Positions 15,675-31,788 of a stretch of 64,000 bases of DNA are shown here, piece by piece. How positions within the stretch are numbered: the stretch's first letter is position 1; every line of letters begins with the position of its first letter. The notes beneath the pieces were generated by a model, which did no database searches, had not been told where the DNA came from, and was given only the letters and a program-made list of their open reading frames with translations. This DNA comes from Cloeon dipterum (taxonomy: Eukaryota > Arthropoda > Insecta > Ephemeroptera > Baetidae), in the NCBI RefSeq assembly GCF_949628265.1, contig NC_088788.1, positions 10,788,001-10,852,000 of the forward strand, written 5' to 3'. The position numbers and the translations under genes are program-made.

Positions 15675-16640
15675 GTTATTTATTATTTTATCTCCATTCA
15701 TAGTGGCATCAATCTAAATCCAGGCAGCAACCGCGAGCGCACAGCATATAGGCGCGCGCCGGAGGAAAAAGCATCGCAGACACGTATGCAAACACACTCG
15801 TCGACCTTATTCAGCGGCTCGGGCTAATGTAATGACGGCGGTAATGCCAACAACCCTGTCTGCTCCATCTCGCTACTTCATCTTTCACGCACTTGTTTGA
15901 AACGTGCACCGGGGTCGTGGATTTCACATAAAAAGTACTCAATACTACACCATAGCACCTCTTTTTTCGGTCTCCAAGGTATCTAAAGAAAAACTAGATT
16001 TAATTCCTTCCATGTTGTAAAGAGTTTTCTTTTATAATTAATTTTTATAATATACCTTCTTGGAAATTATTACAATATAATGACTTTGCTTTGCTTTGTT
16101 TCAACTTAAGAAGGTGAACAATTGCAGAGGAAAATTACTGCGCACTGAGCAGTAGATGTTTCAGATTCTCAGGCCTTATCAGCAGCAGTAGCTCTTGCAA
16201 CCTGCTAAACAAAATCCAAAACAGCAGAGAGAATTTCTGAATCCCAACGTTTCAACGGCGATTGGCAGGACTGGAATTTGTTTTCAACACAACAAAAGAA
16301 ATAATTTTCAGTAAAGAATTCACAGCGGTAGGATTGAGTTTTAAATCGTAGCGAAAGCGTCCTAAAATTGAAAGTAACCGCTGGCGCCATCTATTGGCGG
16401 CTTCGAACACTAAGGCTTTTCGCAGCTGGTGAATTATTTGGTACGCTAATCATGTGGTTACCACTGTTTCCTAATTGAAAATGCTCATTACCATGATTTA
16501 TTTCGCCAAAAGAAAAATTTAAATCATGATTTGCATACCGTTTGATAGATAGCGACGAGATGAATTGAAATCAATCCAAAATATCACAGACAATCCGTTT
16601 AATTTTTTGATAAAATCTGAAATCCCGGCCCTGATTTGGT

Positions 16641-17138
16641 AATTCGTCTTGGTGCCGTAAAAAATTGCGCAAACTGTCAAATTGATTGTTGCCCTTTTCT
16701 TGCAACAAGGAAAATCGCGTTTGGTTTTATTGAGCTCGTATTTGTATAACAACCTAAACGGACCGAATGGTCCCGCGAAAGGACCGAATCGTCCTGGTCC
16801 CGGTAAAATTGCGCAACTTTCAACAACCAAACGTGAATTTCCTTGTTCCACAATCCATTCAACAATGAAAATTTGGGTGTTTGTTGAACGTTGCGCAATT
16901 TTACCGGGACTAGGACGGAATGATCCCACGAAAGGACCGAAAGGTCCCGCCAAAGGACCGAATGGTCCCACCAAAAGACTGAATGGTGGGACTATTATTT
17001 GGTCCCACGATGGACCGGATGGTATCTTGCCAAAAGGACTGTTTTAGTTACGAATGAAATCAACGCTGAAACTTTCTGTTTGATCTGACCGAATTTTATC
17101 GACTGGGATGCGCAATTTTTACGGCACCAAGACGAATT
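16641..17138. repeat. Nested fold-back (MITE-like) repeat
   Basis: An outer inverted repeat of about 30 bases (16641-16671 against 17109-17138, one base of length difference) encloses an inner one (16797-16826 against 16881-16910). Both arm pairs contain a related core, a run of A then TTGCGCAA. Between them, and right of the inner loop, are degenerate copies of a short palindromic motif, GGACC-GAAT-GGTCC, spaced about 18 bases apart. Open frames rich in Gly-Pro-Phe across this stretch are by-products of the repeats. There is no transposase and I could not define a target-site duplication, so a non-autonomous DNA element is the best reading. Confidence 0.7.
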
Positions 17139-17761
17139 GTACATTTTAGAGATGAGAATTGTTGCTAAATAAATTTAGTGGGCCACTTGCCAGAGCCAAA
17201 AATGCAAAAAGTTCGATCACTTTTACCCTTTATATCATGCTCACAGACAAATGGACCAAATTCCACCACCCAGCACGCTCACACACGCCGGGGCACTCAC
17301 TGCATAATGGGGCGTGCGCGGTTGTGCGGGCGGGCGGGCGACGTGTGTGCTGTGTGTGTGGTGAGCGTATTTTTCGGCCGCGCTCGCTACTTTCTCGGCG
17401 TATTATAAAATCATGATAGAGTATTTTTATCGCGGCAAGATCAAAAACTCTAATGAATACTAATCGACTCGCTCCATCTCGGCGCTACCTGCCGCATTTT
17501 TGCGCCCCGGCAATAATGGGCCAGAATAAAAAATGGGCTTAGCATGATGGATGCTCTTTCGCATTACAGATTCTGCCGCGCGCGCACTACAAATTTCAGC
17601 CCTCGCATTTTTTATATTAAAACGCTCGCCGGCCGCCTTTTTTATATTTTTCCTGATGGCGGCAGCGTCGTTTGCCGAAAAAATCCTCTCCTGCAGCTGA
17701 GAGGAAACAAACGGGCACCTATACCTACGCTGACGTGCGTGAACATGCTTTTTCAAACAAA

Positions 17762-17777
17762 ACACACACACACACAC
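17762..17777. repeat. (AC)8 microsatellite
   Basis: AC run of 16 bases. Confidence 0.9.
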
Positions 17778-20223
17778 GCTTAAATCACACGCACAAAACA
17801 CTGGCATCATTCATGCACAGTTGCTGCACTGCCAGCGAACAAACCTGTTGATTGGTTTGTCAAATATATAGCAGTGTTTGTGTGTGTTTTTGGTTGTGAT
17901 AAATGCGCCCCAGACAATAAACGAAATGAGATTTGCGCGTGCCGTTGACGCGAACGGGGAGATTTTCCAAAAGCTCGCCAATATATTGAAGGCTGGCCGA
18001 GTGGGACGACTTACTTACTTTTCCACTCCACGGCTCTACGCTTTCGATCCGCCGCCGGAATTTCTTTTAATTTAATAGCTTTTCAGGAGTAATGAAAGTT
18101 TTGGCGGAACGCACGATGATGAATTATTACCGGCTTCTTATCGCCGCTCGCCAACCACCCCCTTCGACGCGTCTTGCTCTTCTCTTTCTCTCTCACTCTT
18201 CTTTCGCCGCAGCTCAGCTGGCTCTGGCTCTGGCCAAGAGAGTTAGTTAGCGCTCTGCGCGCGTAGGGATTTAAACTTGTGCAATAAATCACGTAATGAA
18301 ACAGCCCGCAAATCACGACTTGTTTGTTTTTTCCTCCCACGCTTTACATACCTAATTTTTTGAAACAGCTTCATCCTGGCGTTGGATTATCCGTCAACGA
18401 GGGAGTTAGGATGATGGCCTAATCACTCGAAAAACACTCCTGCTCTTTCGAGTCAGGGAACCTTTTGGGGATAGAAAATTAATTGCTTTTATGCTTCAAA
18501 TATTCGAATGAAAACATTTAAAATTACTTCGGATTAATTCAAATTAAATCGAGGTGGGCATGAACGGCCGCCATGACAAAAATGATGTTTAATTCCTTTC
18601 GAATATAGAGCATAGGTAATTTTCGAGTGGGATATGTTAGGGGTTGTTAAGGAAAGGTTTTTAAAATAATGGTTCGGTGATTTCAAACATTCAGGCCAGT
18701 CAGCGCTGAAAAATTGATGTTTTATCTTGGGTGGGAGCTACCACCCTAGAACCTTTACGGCTCGACAGAGGATATCAAGATGATACCCTCTAACGCCATG
18801 AAGTTTTTTTTCTGACCAGCAGAAGCCAAGATTTCACGTTCACTCGATATTTCGATTTTTGGCCATTAAACTGAAATATCTCAAAAACCAACATGTTCAC
18901 AGTTTAATTATTAAATTGTGAATGTTCGCCACTCTTTCAATTCAATTATAATTGTAGTTATAGGAATAGTAGAGTTTTCTAAATTTTTATTTCTTAAATA
19001 CTACAAGTTTTAGAATTTTTGAATGGTATGCAAGCCCGCAGCACATGCGAAACAAACGTGTTGCCTATCCCCAAAGATGCGACAAACGTGGATTTTCGTA
19101 ACATGACAAGACAGAATTGATTAAGCAAAATACAAGCTGGCTGTAAAGTTAAATTAATGCAAAAAACGGGGAAATTATTCCTTGCATACTTAGCCATGTT
19201 AAATTTCAATAATTTCTGCCCTGAGGTTCGCATGCTTTGGTTAAGAATATGTTTGCCTTTATAAAAAAATGAAATCCGTGTGATATTTTAATATAACCAC
19301 AAGGGTCTAATTTGTAGAGAAAACTAGTAAAACATTGTCAAATTTTAATTTAAAGTGTTGCATGATTCCCCCAAATAGTTGATTTTAGCAAGCCAACATT
19401 GGGTCTCCTTTTAGAAGCATAAATTAAGAAAATTTAAATCTTAAAAGCCAAAGAGCAATTTTCCAACAATATGTGAGGCTATTTATAACTGAAATAACTG
19501 CCACGCACGCAAGGCTTACAAGTTACTCAACTTCGAGCACGCTAATTAAATCAGCTTTGCATACTATTACAAAGCACGTGCGTCATACTTTTCTTTTTAA
19601 AAATAAATAATAAAAGGTAGAGCTAGGGGGTGTGCTATATGCGGACGCCGCCCGGCTACAACGCAGGTCTGTTGGGTGACCGAGATAAATCCGAGCTGTG
19701 AACACTAATTAGACTAATTACAGCGATTTTACGTAATTCTAATCACATCTCGAGAGCGGCAGGGACAACAAGCAGGCGGACGTCGGTTCGTGCGCCCCAC
19801 ATATTCTGCGCTCGCTCAGCCGCCAGCACCACGTACATACGTACAAAGGGTTTATAAATCCGGCAGTGGCGGTAATCACAAAGATTGCCCCATAATCGGA
19901 TTAAAGTACTTTTAGCCGAGATTGGAGACTTTTATTTTGTTTTCAGCTGCAGCACAGCGGGCAGCTCTGGCGGCCGGGCAACCGCAGGGAAAACGAGTCA
20001 TTAGGAAAAATCGAAAACAGCCGAGCAGCGAATTGCCGCGCGCTAATAATCCGTCGTTTGTCTTTTTTAATGCGTTGCATCCTTTGTGCTCCGTCCGTCC
20101 AGTCCGTTTCTGCGATAAATCCCCTTTATTTCGGGCCAACCTCGTCCGTGCGGCAGTTTATTTATTTGGCGATATGACAGACATGCAGTGCGTGTAATGA
20201 CTACATACACTCACACATTCGCA

Positions 20224-20225
<2 letters not shown>

Positions 20226-20289
<64 letters not shown>
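20226..20289. repeat. (CT)32 microsatellite
   Basis: Uninterrupted CT run of 64 bases, the longest simple repeat in the window. It is flanked by CA-rich sequence on the left and a CTGCCACTGCC stretch on the right. Confidence 0.95.
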
Positions 20290-20291
<2 letters not shown>

Positions 20292-23200
20292 CTGCCACTG
20301 CCACTGCCGGACAGAAGTTACAATTTGTCACGAGCGCCGCCCCAAAGAGAGGGTGGCATTACCGGCGAGGGAAAAAGAGCGCGCTCGGCGCAAAAAGTGC
20401 CGGATATGGCGTTAAAAATACAACTATTTGTCACTCTGTCTGCGACGGAAAGAGTGACCTTTCACCGTCGCAAATGAAAAATCATCACCGTGAAATACAA
20501 TTTTTCTCTCTCGCTCTCTCCCTTTCTCTCTCGTTCCTGCACAGATGATGTACCGTTCCACGTGTGCTGTTGCTTGTCTTCGCGTGCAGAGACGTTCATC
20601 TTGCCGCTTGATGGTACAGATAAGGGATTGTGCGATGTGCGAAACACCATTTTTAACGCATGACCTCTGGCAAAATAAAATGGCAAGGCGGGCAGTCGGA
20701 TTAAAAATGGTCTATTTGTAGCAAAGAAGAAGGATTTTTGAACCCAATTATTTTTTGCCGGTGGTTTTTGTCCATATCTGAAATTTAATTCCCAACATAC
20801 TAGAAGAGATGACGAAAAGCTTTATATTGTTGGCTTACTTTGATTTTCTAATAACTAAATAAAAATGCAAACAAAAAACAACTTCATACCGAATACAAAT
20901 CAATTTTTGCATCCCAATTCTAATTAAAACTTGCTCTTATTCCTTAGTAAATATAAATTAAAAATAAAGAACATCAATTAAAAAACTTTTATTTTGAGGG
21001 GCAAAATTCAAACTAGAACATTTAGACTCTTTTGACGCATAAAAATTAAACAAATTGCAGATAATGCTAATTATTAGGCATTTCTAAAAAAATATCAAGA
21101 CAATTTTCCTCACAAAAATTGTGAATTGTAAAGCCAGAGTAGAACACAACAAATATACAATTTTTATTTACAAATTTCTCAACTGTGTATATATATTTTG
21201 TTAACTTTTCGCAAGGAGCAGTGCAGTTAAAAAAACTTCGAAATAACCAACAAATAAATGAAATATACATACTCAGCATTGATATATTGGTTCAGGAAAT
21301 GTCAAAAGCAACTAACATAGGTTTTTTGCAGTGCTGATTTAAATGGAGACAACCATTATAAAAGCTAAATTAAAAAAGGTTTAAAGGAATTAATATTTTG
21401 AATGTCAAAAGATGTTAAATTTAAAATGATACTTAGAAAGATCAAAAGAAAATTAATTTTCAATTTTCTCTTTTGCTCATCGAACTCATAAAGAATACAA
21501 TAAAGACAACATCAAACAAATAAACTTGGAAATTAAATTGACATTTCTTTCTTTAAAAGGAATGTTCAAATTGACTAATCATCATTTCACCGAGTCAACA
21601 CCAAAGCTACATATTATCCGATGATTTCAGGGTTATCTCATCCTCAAATTCGATTATTGGCTTCGCCTTCATTGCCAAACCCCCAAACAAACAAATAACG
21701 TGATCCTAGGCACTTTTGCTGCAAGAAAAATGCCATTCTTGATCTGCAAGAGACCTTGCGTCACGTGTGCGTGATAATTGTCGAGAGATAAGACGCAGCA
21801 TCAACTGTGGTGCAACCGATCGCCGATCAATCGTTATTCAACTGCAGCATTAGACCAAACTCTGCTAACTGATCGGTAAGTATGAATATTCGATACCAAA
21901 TTTAATTGTAATCCACGGGTGTTGTTGCAACAACATCATCCGCCGGTGCTCTCGGCAGGCCGCATTATCTGGGAATTGTTTAATTGCTCTAAACTTTGGT
22001 GCGCGGGGCGGATAATCTCTTAAGTCGCTCTCTCACTCGTCTGCATTCGGATTATGGTTATTGTCCTGTTAATTGCAGGCACGCCGACTCTTGTTCGAGC
22101 ATAATGGCCACTTACGCTGCTTTAATGACACTTTTTATACCTCCGAACTTGCGTGTGCTTTAAATTAATTGCAGTCGCGGCGCGGAATTAAATCTGGCAC
22201 AAGTTGAATTGATGGCTCCGCGCCGGTTAGCTGTTTACGACGCACACGTACTCGTTAAAATATTATTTGCCTCGTGCTCTGCGTGTGCCACTGATGATTT
22301 ATGGCTCTGAATCAGTCGTTGCGACGTGCGTGTATAGAAGGAGCTCTTGGAATGCCGCAGAATTTCTATGGGTCTTACTCTAACAATCGCAGCTTCCGGT
22401 TCTAACGCAAATAAATAAATTTTCATGGTTTAAAGGGCTTAATATTAATTTGTCTCAAAATTGTACAAGGACAAAATGAAATTATTTGTTGTTTTGCTCA
22501 AATCAACCATTTCCAGCCATGATTCTCACAGAATTCCATGCATAACTCTGATAAAAATTGCAAGGATGTCAATATGGTGAAATTTTGATGCACTTATAAT
22601 CTCAGAGCTAAGAGAGAATAAAAAAATTAGGAAAGTGAAAAAGTTAAATTTAAATTTGATGTGTTATCTGCACATAGTTACAAGCTAAATTTTTAACATT
22701 CCAAGGTTTATATGAAAAGAGTTCTGGATTTCTGGGTTGAAATTATTTCGGGCATAATTTAATGCCACAGAATAATTTAAAAGCTTACCGTTTTGAACCC
22801 TACTGCATGTCACGAATCTTATCGAACATGAATGACATTTAAAATTGAATCTCCAAATCAGAAAAGATATGAATTCCATATCATTCGATGCAATCTTTTG
22901 GCAAGAGCACAGTTGCATTCTAAACTAATCTTTATGAGTAGCAAGTTTCAACGTGAAACCCCTTGCAATCACATTTAGAGGCTCTCGAGAGGTATTCCCA
23001 ACCTGATTATCTGTTGAATAATATTTTCTCCTTGAGAACAACAATATCAACAACTTGACGCAATATTATATGGAGCGTAAAATTTCGCTTTATCAACATA
23101 GAATTTCCAGTGACGAGAAGAGTTCACAATCTCACGATATGCTCGAGCGATCATCAGCACCACCGGACTGCTCCAAGAGCGGAATATAAATTGCACAATT

Positions 23201-24791
23201 AAATTGCTCTTGCGCAGCATTTAGAGCGGCAGACAAAGACGAGGCATTAGTGAGCCGTTGCATGCCGGTCGTGTTTGTGGTCGACGGCAAGAGACAAAGT
23301 TTTCCGGCCTTTTATTTATTGCCAGCACCACGCACAGTCGCTGCTGCCAGAGGTGTTTTAATTTGATTGGCATTATCCGGGTGAATGTTTGGCCAAACAT
23401 CGAATTAGGAGATGAAATTATTTCACCAAATGGCCGCCGGCATAGCTGCCCAAAAGTGAGATGGATGAAAAATAAAATTTGTGGTAAAATTGCTATGTTC
23501 TTCCAATCCTTTGTTTGTGCAGCTTTTTTGTCGGATAAAAATGCTTGCTGAAATGCTATCACCAAAAATGTTACTTCAGAAAATGAATGATGAAATGATA
23601 TAATCTTATCAGTCCTTCAAAATGAAATAATAAAAATAAGTTTACATCCCAAGTACCACTATATTTCTGATAGTAAGACCGACTAGGCTTGGGGATTTCC
23701 TACACTGTCTGTGTTGCTTGATTTCAGTGTGTACCTATATATTAGCCTTGATACAAAAATATCAGCACAAGGTAAAATTTTTAGATTAAGCCTACTAACC
23801 TACTAAAACTGACGGAAAGGACCAGAAATCATTTGAAACTGTAGCAAATCGACTTCGAAATCTAGCTGTTGGGCATGTTTTAAATACGCACAGAATCTAT
23901 AGTTTTTAAAAAAAATCTAAAATGAAATTTAATAAGGCGAAAAGAGTTTATAAAAAATCCCAAATCCACATTAACTGTGGATACAGGTCGATAGGGTTGG
24001 AATTTAAGACTACTCTTTTCTCTGCGACAGATTTACTTCTAAACACCTAAAGAGAAAGACTTACCTTTTTAAAAGCCACACGTAAAATCGTCTAAACCGT
24101 TTGTGAAAGCCAAAAGGTCTAAATTATCTGTACATTTTTTTAATTTACTTAGAAATTTTCAGGTGATATTTCATTGAGTTAAAAAGTTGACTTATGAATC
24201 CTGTTAATTGTTTCTATAAATAAAAAATGTCGATTTAATAATGGAGACACATAAATATTTTAGCCGTTTCTTGTTTTTAATACGTTTCCCGTGAAAATGT
24301 TGTGATGAAATCACGATTTTCTTGTTGTGTGATTCAGAGATTTTTTTTAAATTTTATTGGTATGCGTAAATGGAAAACGAATAATTGAGTTCTGTTCGAC
24401 CAGTAACATTTTTGTTTTGTTAAAATGTTCAAAATATTTATAATCCTAGTTTAGGTTTGAAGTCAGTTGGTGTCTTCTGTAGAGCTTGGCAAACTTCAGA
24501 TAAGGGAAGATGTCCAATTTTCAATAATTTGAATCACCGAGGGCCAGATTTGGCGTCGAGTGAGGTACGGCGCCTTGAAACGGGCAAATGTAAATGTGGT
24601 AAAAGAAGGAATTTTGAACAAAATCATGATATTATACACTCGCGACATTTTTATTTGGCTGTTTCGAGTATTAATAAGTTTGCTTTTTTAGTCTCAAAAA
24701 GGGATATGATTTTTTTTTAGGTACAGCAATTTTGTTTTAAATCAATATCTTAAGGTTCCCTCTCACACATAAACTTTGTATTATTCCAGAG

Positions 24792-28846
<4,055 letters not shown>

Positions 28847-28992
28847 ATATATTTATAATCACAAGAGATTGTTGTGTTTTATTAAAACCAAGTCCACATC
28901 ACAATTAAATGCAAAAAGGGCATCTGAGGAACATATAACAGGAGAAATAAATAACAGAATTAAAATCCCACTCACCAGCACTAGTTAACTGA

Positions 28993-30714
28993 CTAAAAGT
29001 TGCACTGAGCCACAAAAACCTGTGTGGTCGTCTCCTTGTCTGGATCAGGGAAAATGTTGAAGGTTTGGTCTGCACGCACAAAGACAACGTGCCCTTCAAG
29101 TAGAGACTGAGGCGGGTTACTGTCCACAGAATACTTTGCAGTGCCCAGAGAGAGAATCACAGAAGGCCCTCCATTGCTGGCAACTGTTGAGACTGGATCT
29201 CCTTTCTTTAACTAAAAAATAAGAATTATCATTTCTGTTTAAATTTAAAGGTGATAATATTTATTAATTTATTCACCTTGAAGCAGAGCATTGAGAAGTC
29301 TTTAATTCCGTGAGGGATGTATTTCGTGCAGTTATCAGACAACTGTACGACGTCCATATTAGTTGATCTGTCCACTGGCTCATACTCAAGCATAGAGCAC
29401 AAAGTTTCCACGTCTTTTAGCTTTGGAGTCAGTCCTCCTCGCACGACATTATCGGAGCAGGCCATCAATTCAACACACTCTAAAATGTATGCAAAATATA
29501 AATTTAAATAGAAAAGGTAAAAAATTAAGACAAATTAGCATTTTATCGTAATCACTAATCACACTCTGACTAGTAGATTGTTTTAAGTCCAGACCAGAAA
29601 ATTTTATTTAATCATTATATTTATATTTAATTAATATGTGAACATCATTTTGCACAAAAACATACCTCCTTCAATGTAAGCATGGATCAGGTTTGCAGGC
29701 AGAAAGGCAGCCTCTCCTGGTGCCATCTCAAAGTCTTGTAAAAAATATACACTTAGGCACCCCACGTCCCCAGGAAAGTGACTGTACAGCTTTTCCAGCA
29801 GGTCAGCCACGCAAGCACCTCTGGTAGCTTCATCTGTTTAAAAATTTAAATCAATTTCCAATACGGAATTTAGGATTACTAAATAACCGACCGGCTGTTT
29901 TGACTCTGGACAATATTTTAGTCAAACAATCGCTGACTACCTCATCTGAAGCAGTCATGAGCGATCGGTAGGCTTGCTTCAGAGCTTCTTGCTCCTGACT
30001 CGAGTTGCAACTGAGCAAAAAGTCTGCACTGTCAGCGCCAAGCACATCACGCAGCTCTGGAACAGCTGCAAATTATTTGCATGAATTGCAATAATAGCTC
30101 TTAATTTTTAAAACGTACATTGCAGGTAGATTTTGATATCTGCTGGTGGTCGGAAACCTCGCAGCATTTGAAACTTGGACAGGGTGACCAGCATTTCAGG
30201 CTTGTGGTTCGGGTCTTTGTAAATGTCTGGATATTTAGCATGCAGCTCTTTGGCATGCGACTGAAATGGTTGACATGAAGCATATTAATTATGTGATTAA
30301 TATTTCAAGCATTTACCTTTAGAGGATGCGCCTGAATGGAAAGCGGTTTACTGACAGACAAAACTTTCAGCAGGTAAGGAAGCTGGACGCCAAACTCTTC
30401 TTGAGTTTTATTGCCAATACTCTCAGGATTTTCATAAATATATTCTTAGAAAACATTGTATACATAATTTTCACAAGGTAAAACTAGCATTTTAATTTAT
30501 TTATACCTGACAGCAATTTTCCGCTATCTTTTATCACAGACGGCCCATTGACGTGGGTACCCACCCAGATTTCCGCGTGAGGCCGGTCCAGAAGTCCATT
30601 GCTGACGTTTTCATCTGGTTTGCTAGGGTCATTTTTGCATGACAAGTTGTGCACGTGGCAGTTCGGGTCACGGCTGCCCCAGTCGTAAGTTTGAACTTTG
30701 CAAATCAGCTCCAT
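28993..30714 (-). CDS. MPI: Mannose-6-phosphate isomerase (type I)
   Basis: Seven exons on the minus strand (30714-30507, 30444-30317, 30260-30119, 30065-29892, 29833-29666, 29479-29277, 29211-28993) give 413 residues, close to the animal length of about 420. The enzyme interconverts fructose-6-phosphate and mannose-6-phosphate in the cytosol and feeds mannose into glycosylation. The N-terminal segment YDWGS and the block [13 protein letters not shown] are typical. Zinc ligands are visible: Gln and His in SIQAHP (about 107 and 109), Glu about 134 in KPEM, and His about 268 in ANLIHAY. The catalytic Arg lies in [10 protein letters not shown] (about 287). The family usually has Pro where this protein has Ile in ANLIHAY. 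The ATG is the only one before the conserved start. The gene is head-to-head with the LYR gene (233 bases between ATGs) and tail-to-tail with the P450. Confidence 0.97.
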
Positions 30715-30947
30715 TTGAGCACAAACAAATGACCTCTAAAAGTGACCGAATCGTAGACGACGTGACACTGTTATGTTTTAGAAAGGAGGGGCGTGGCACG
30801 TAAACAAATAAAATCACATGTTTGCTCATTCAAAGCGCACACCTGGTCACCTGGCGTATACATTCATTCACATTATCCATCGCACAAAACTTTATTTAAC
30901 GATTTGACGAGATCTAAATTATTTTTTATCTGCGTGTATGATTTGCG
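30715..30947. promoter_or_regulatory. Bidirectional promoter between MPI and the LYR gene
   Basis: Only 233 bases separate the divergent ATGs, so both promoters and 5' leaders must lie here. It is GC-richer next to MPI and AT-richer next to the LYR gene. I see no obvious TATA box, so the call rests on arrangement alone. Confidence 0.6.
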
Positions 30948-31213
30948 ATGAGCGTAGCTAGGAGCGAGGTGTTGAGACTCTACAAAAGCATTTTAAAATA
31001 CGGCCAAGAGCTCAAATACACCGACAGGGATTTCTTCAAAAAGAAAATCAGGAAGGAATTCAGAAGTTGCAAGAGCGTTGAATCCCCCGAGGAGATAAAA
31101 TTCCATATTGACGTACGCATTTTTTATTGTCAAAATGTGAATCAGGCTGATGAATTAATTTGTTGCTGTTTCAGCGGGCAAAGGCCTTCCTTCAATACAA
31201 ACGAGTTCTGTAA
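30948..31213 (+). CDS. LYR-motif microprotein, MIEF1-MP (L0R8F8)-like
   Basis: Two exons (30948-31112 and 31175-31213) encode 67 residues ending in TAA. The N-terminal helix VLRLYKSIL is an LYR motif with Lys in the Arg position. The stretch [18 protein letters not shown] is close to the human MIEF1 upstream-ORF microprotein, also about 70 residues, and less like LYRM5/ETFRF1. LYR proteins bind mitochondrial acyl carrier protein. The human microprotein sits with MALSU1 and mt-ACP on immature mitochondrial large ribosomal subunits. The stop codon lies two bases before the ATG of the rescue-factor gene on the same strand. No poly(A) signal or promoter fits between them, so a dicistronic mRNA is the simplest model. 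The family call is strong; the exact orthology is less sure. Confidence 0.85.
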
Positions 31214-31215
31214 AA

Positions 31216-31728
31216 ATGATTTCTGCCGCACTCATGCTTCGAAACGCTGCTTACAACGCCTTCATTTACCAACGATCACTCCACTTTGGTGCAATTTTAC
31301 TTCGGCAAACAATCGACTATTCCAAAGTTCCAGTTTTAAAAGAGGAGGACATAGAAGAGCAGTTTGTTAAGGGACACGGTCCTGGTGGTCAAAATGTTAA
31401 CAAGAGGTCCAACTGTGTCCTTCTGAAGCACATCCCCACGGGTAAAATTCTGATAAAATCCCTTAGCTTCTATTGAAATTAAAAAAAATATGTTTGCTTT
31501 ACAGGTTTGGTTGTGAAGTGCCACCAGTCTCGATTGCTGGACAAAAACAGGAAATTTGCTCGAGACTTGTTGATAGAAAAACTGGATCAATTAGCGAACG
31601 GAGAAGACAGTGTAGCAAAACAAAAGAAAAGAATAGAGGAGAAGAAAAGTAGTAAAAATGAGACAAAGAGGAGAAAGATGCAAGAATTAAAGGCTGCTTG
31701 GAAAGAGCGAGAGCAAAATGATGTGTAA
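31216..31728 (+). CDS. MTRFR: Mitochondrial peptide-release rescue factor, MTRFR (C12orf65)-like
   Basis: Exons 31216-31441 and 31505-31728 encode 149 residues. The first ~30 residues are rich in Ala, Leu, Arg and Tyr with no acidic residue, as in a mitochondrial targeting peptide. The catalytic loop [14 protein letters not shown] has GGQ at 57-59, and the C-terminus is a long Lys/Arg-rich tail. This is the codon-independent class-I release-factor layout (ICT1/C12orf65), without the stop-codon recognition domain. The family hydrolyses peptidyl-tRNA stuck on mitochondrial large subunits. The ATG lies 2 bases after the LYR stop. The stop codon sits inside a possible 64-base intron (31725-31788) whose removal would join this frame to the downstream copy. 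An AATAAA at 31749-31754 would serve the unspliced form. Confidence 0.93.
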
Positions 31729-31788
31729 AAATTGTTTAATTTAATCTGAATAAATTTATTTTGAGCTGAAAATTTTGTCTGATTTCAG

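Larger units (their letters stand above)
1..16640. other. Gene-free region with GC-richer islands and microsatellites
   Basis: I find no conserved protein-coding exon here on either strand. Short open frames exist, but their translations are low complexity or match no family I recognise, and none links to neighbours through good splice sites. AT-rich stretches alternate with GC-richer blocks (about 1.6-2.1, 3.7-4.5, 7.2-7.8, 8.2-8.9, 9.9-10.5, 11.9-12.6, 13.5-14.1 and 15.1-15.9 kb). These blocks carry CA, GA, CGCG, GAGC and CCG simple repeats. The pattern fits intergenic or large-intron DNA with possible regulatory islands, but I see no defined promoter or RNA gene. Confidence 0.5.
17139..24791. 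other. Gene-free region upstream of the P450 gene
   Basis: No convincing coding exon on either strand. It holds GC-richer islands around 17.3-18.3, 19.5-20.5 and 21.7-22.3 kb, CA and CT microsatellites, a 16-base perfect palindrome at 21920-21935, and long AT-rich stretches. The last bases before the P450 start codon look like a splice acceptor (pyrimidine-rich tract ending in CCAG immediately before AG-ATG). A 5' non-coding exon of the P450 gene may therefore lie somewhere in this stretch, but I could not place it. Confidence 0.5.

Noticed and set aside
16519..17047. Gly-Pro-Phe-rich open frames on both strands
   Set aside because: They follow from the palindromic GGACC...GGTCC repeats of the fold-back unit.
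30948..31370. A 140-codon frame reading through the LYR gene's intron
   Set aside because: The splice at 31112/31175 restores the conserved C-terminal helix; the read-through runs out of frame into the MTRFR coding region.
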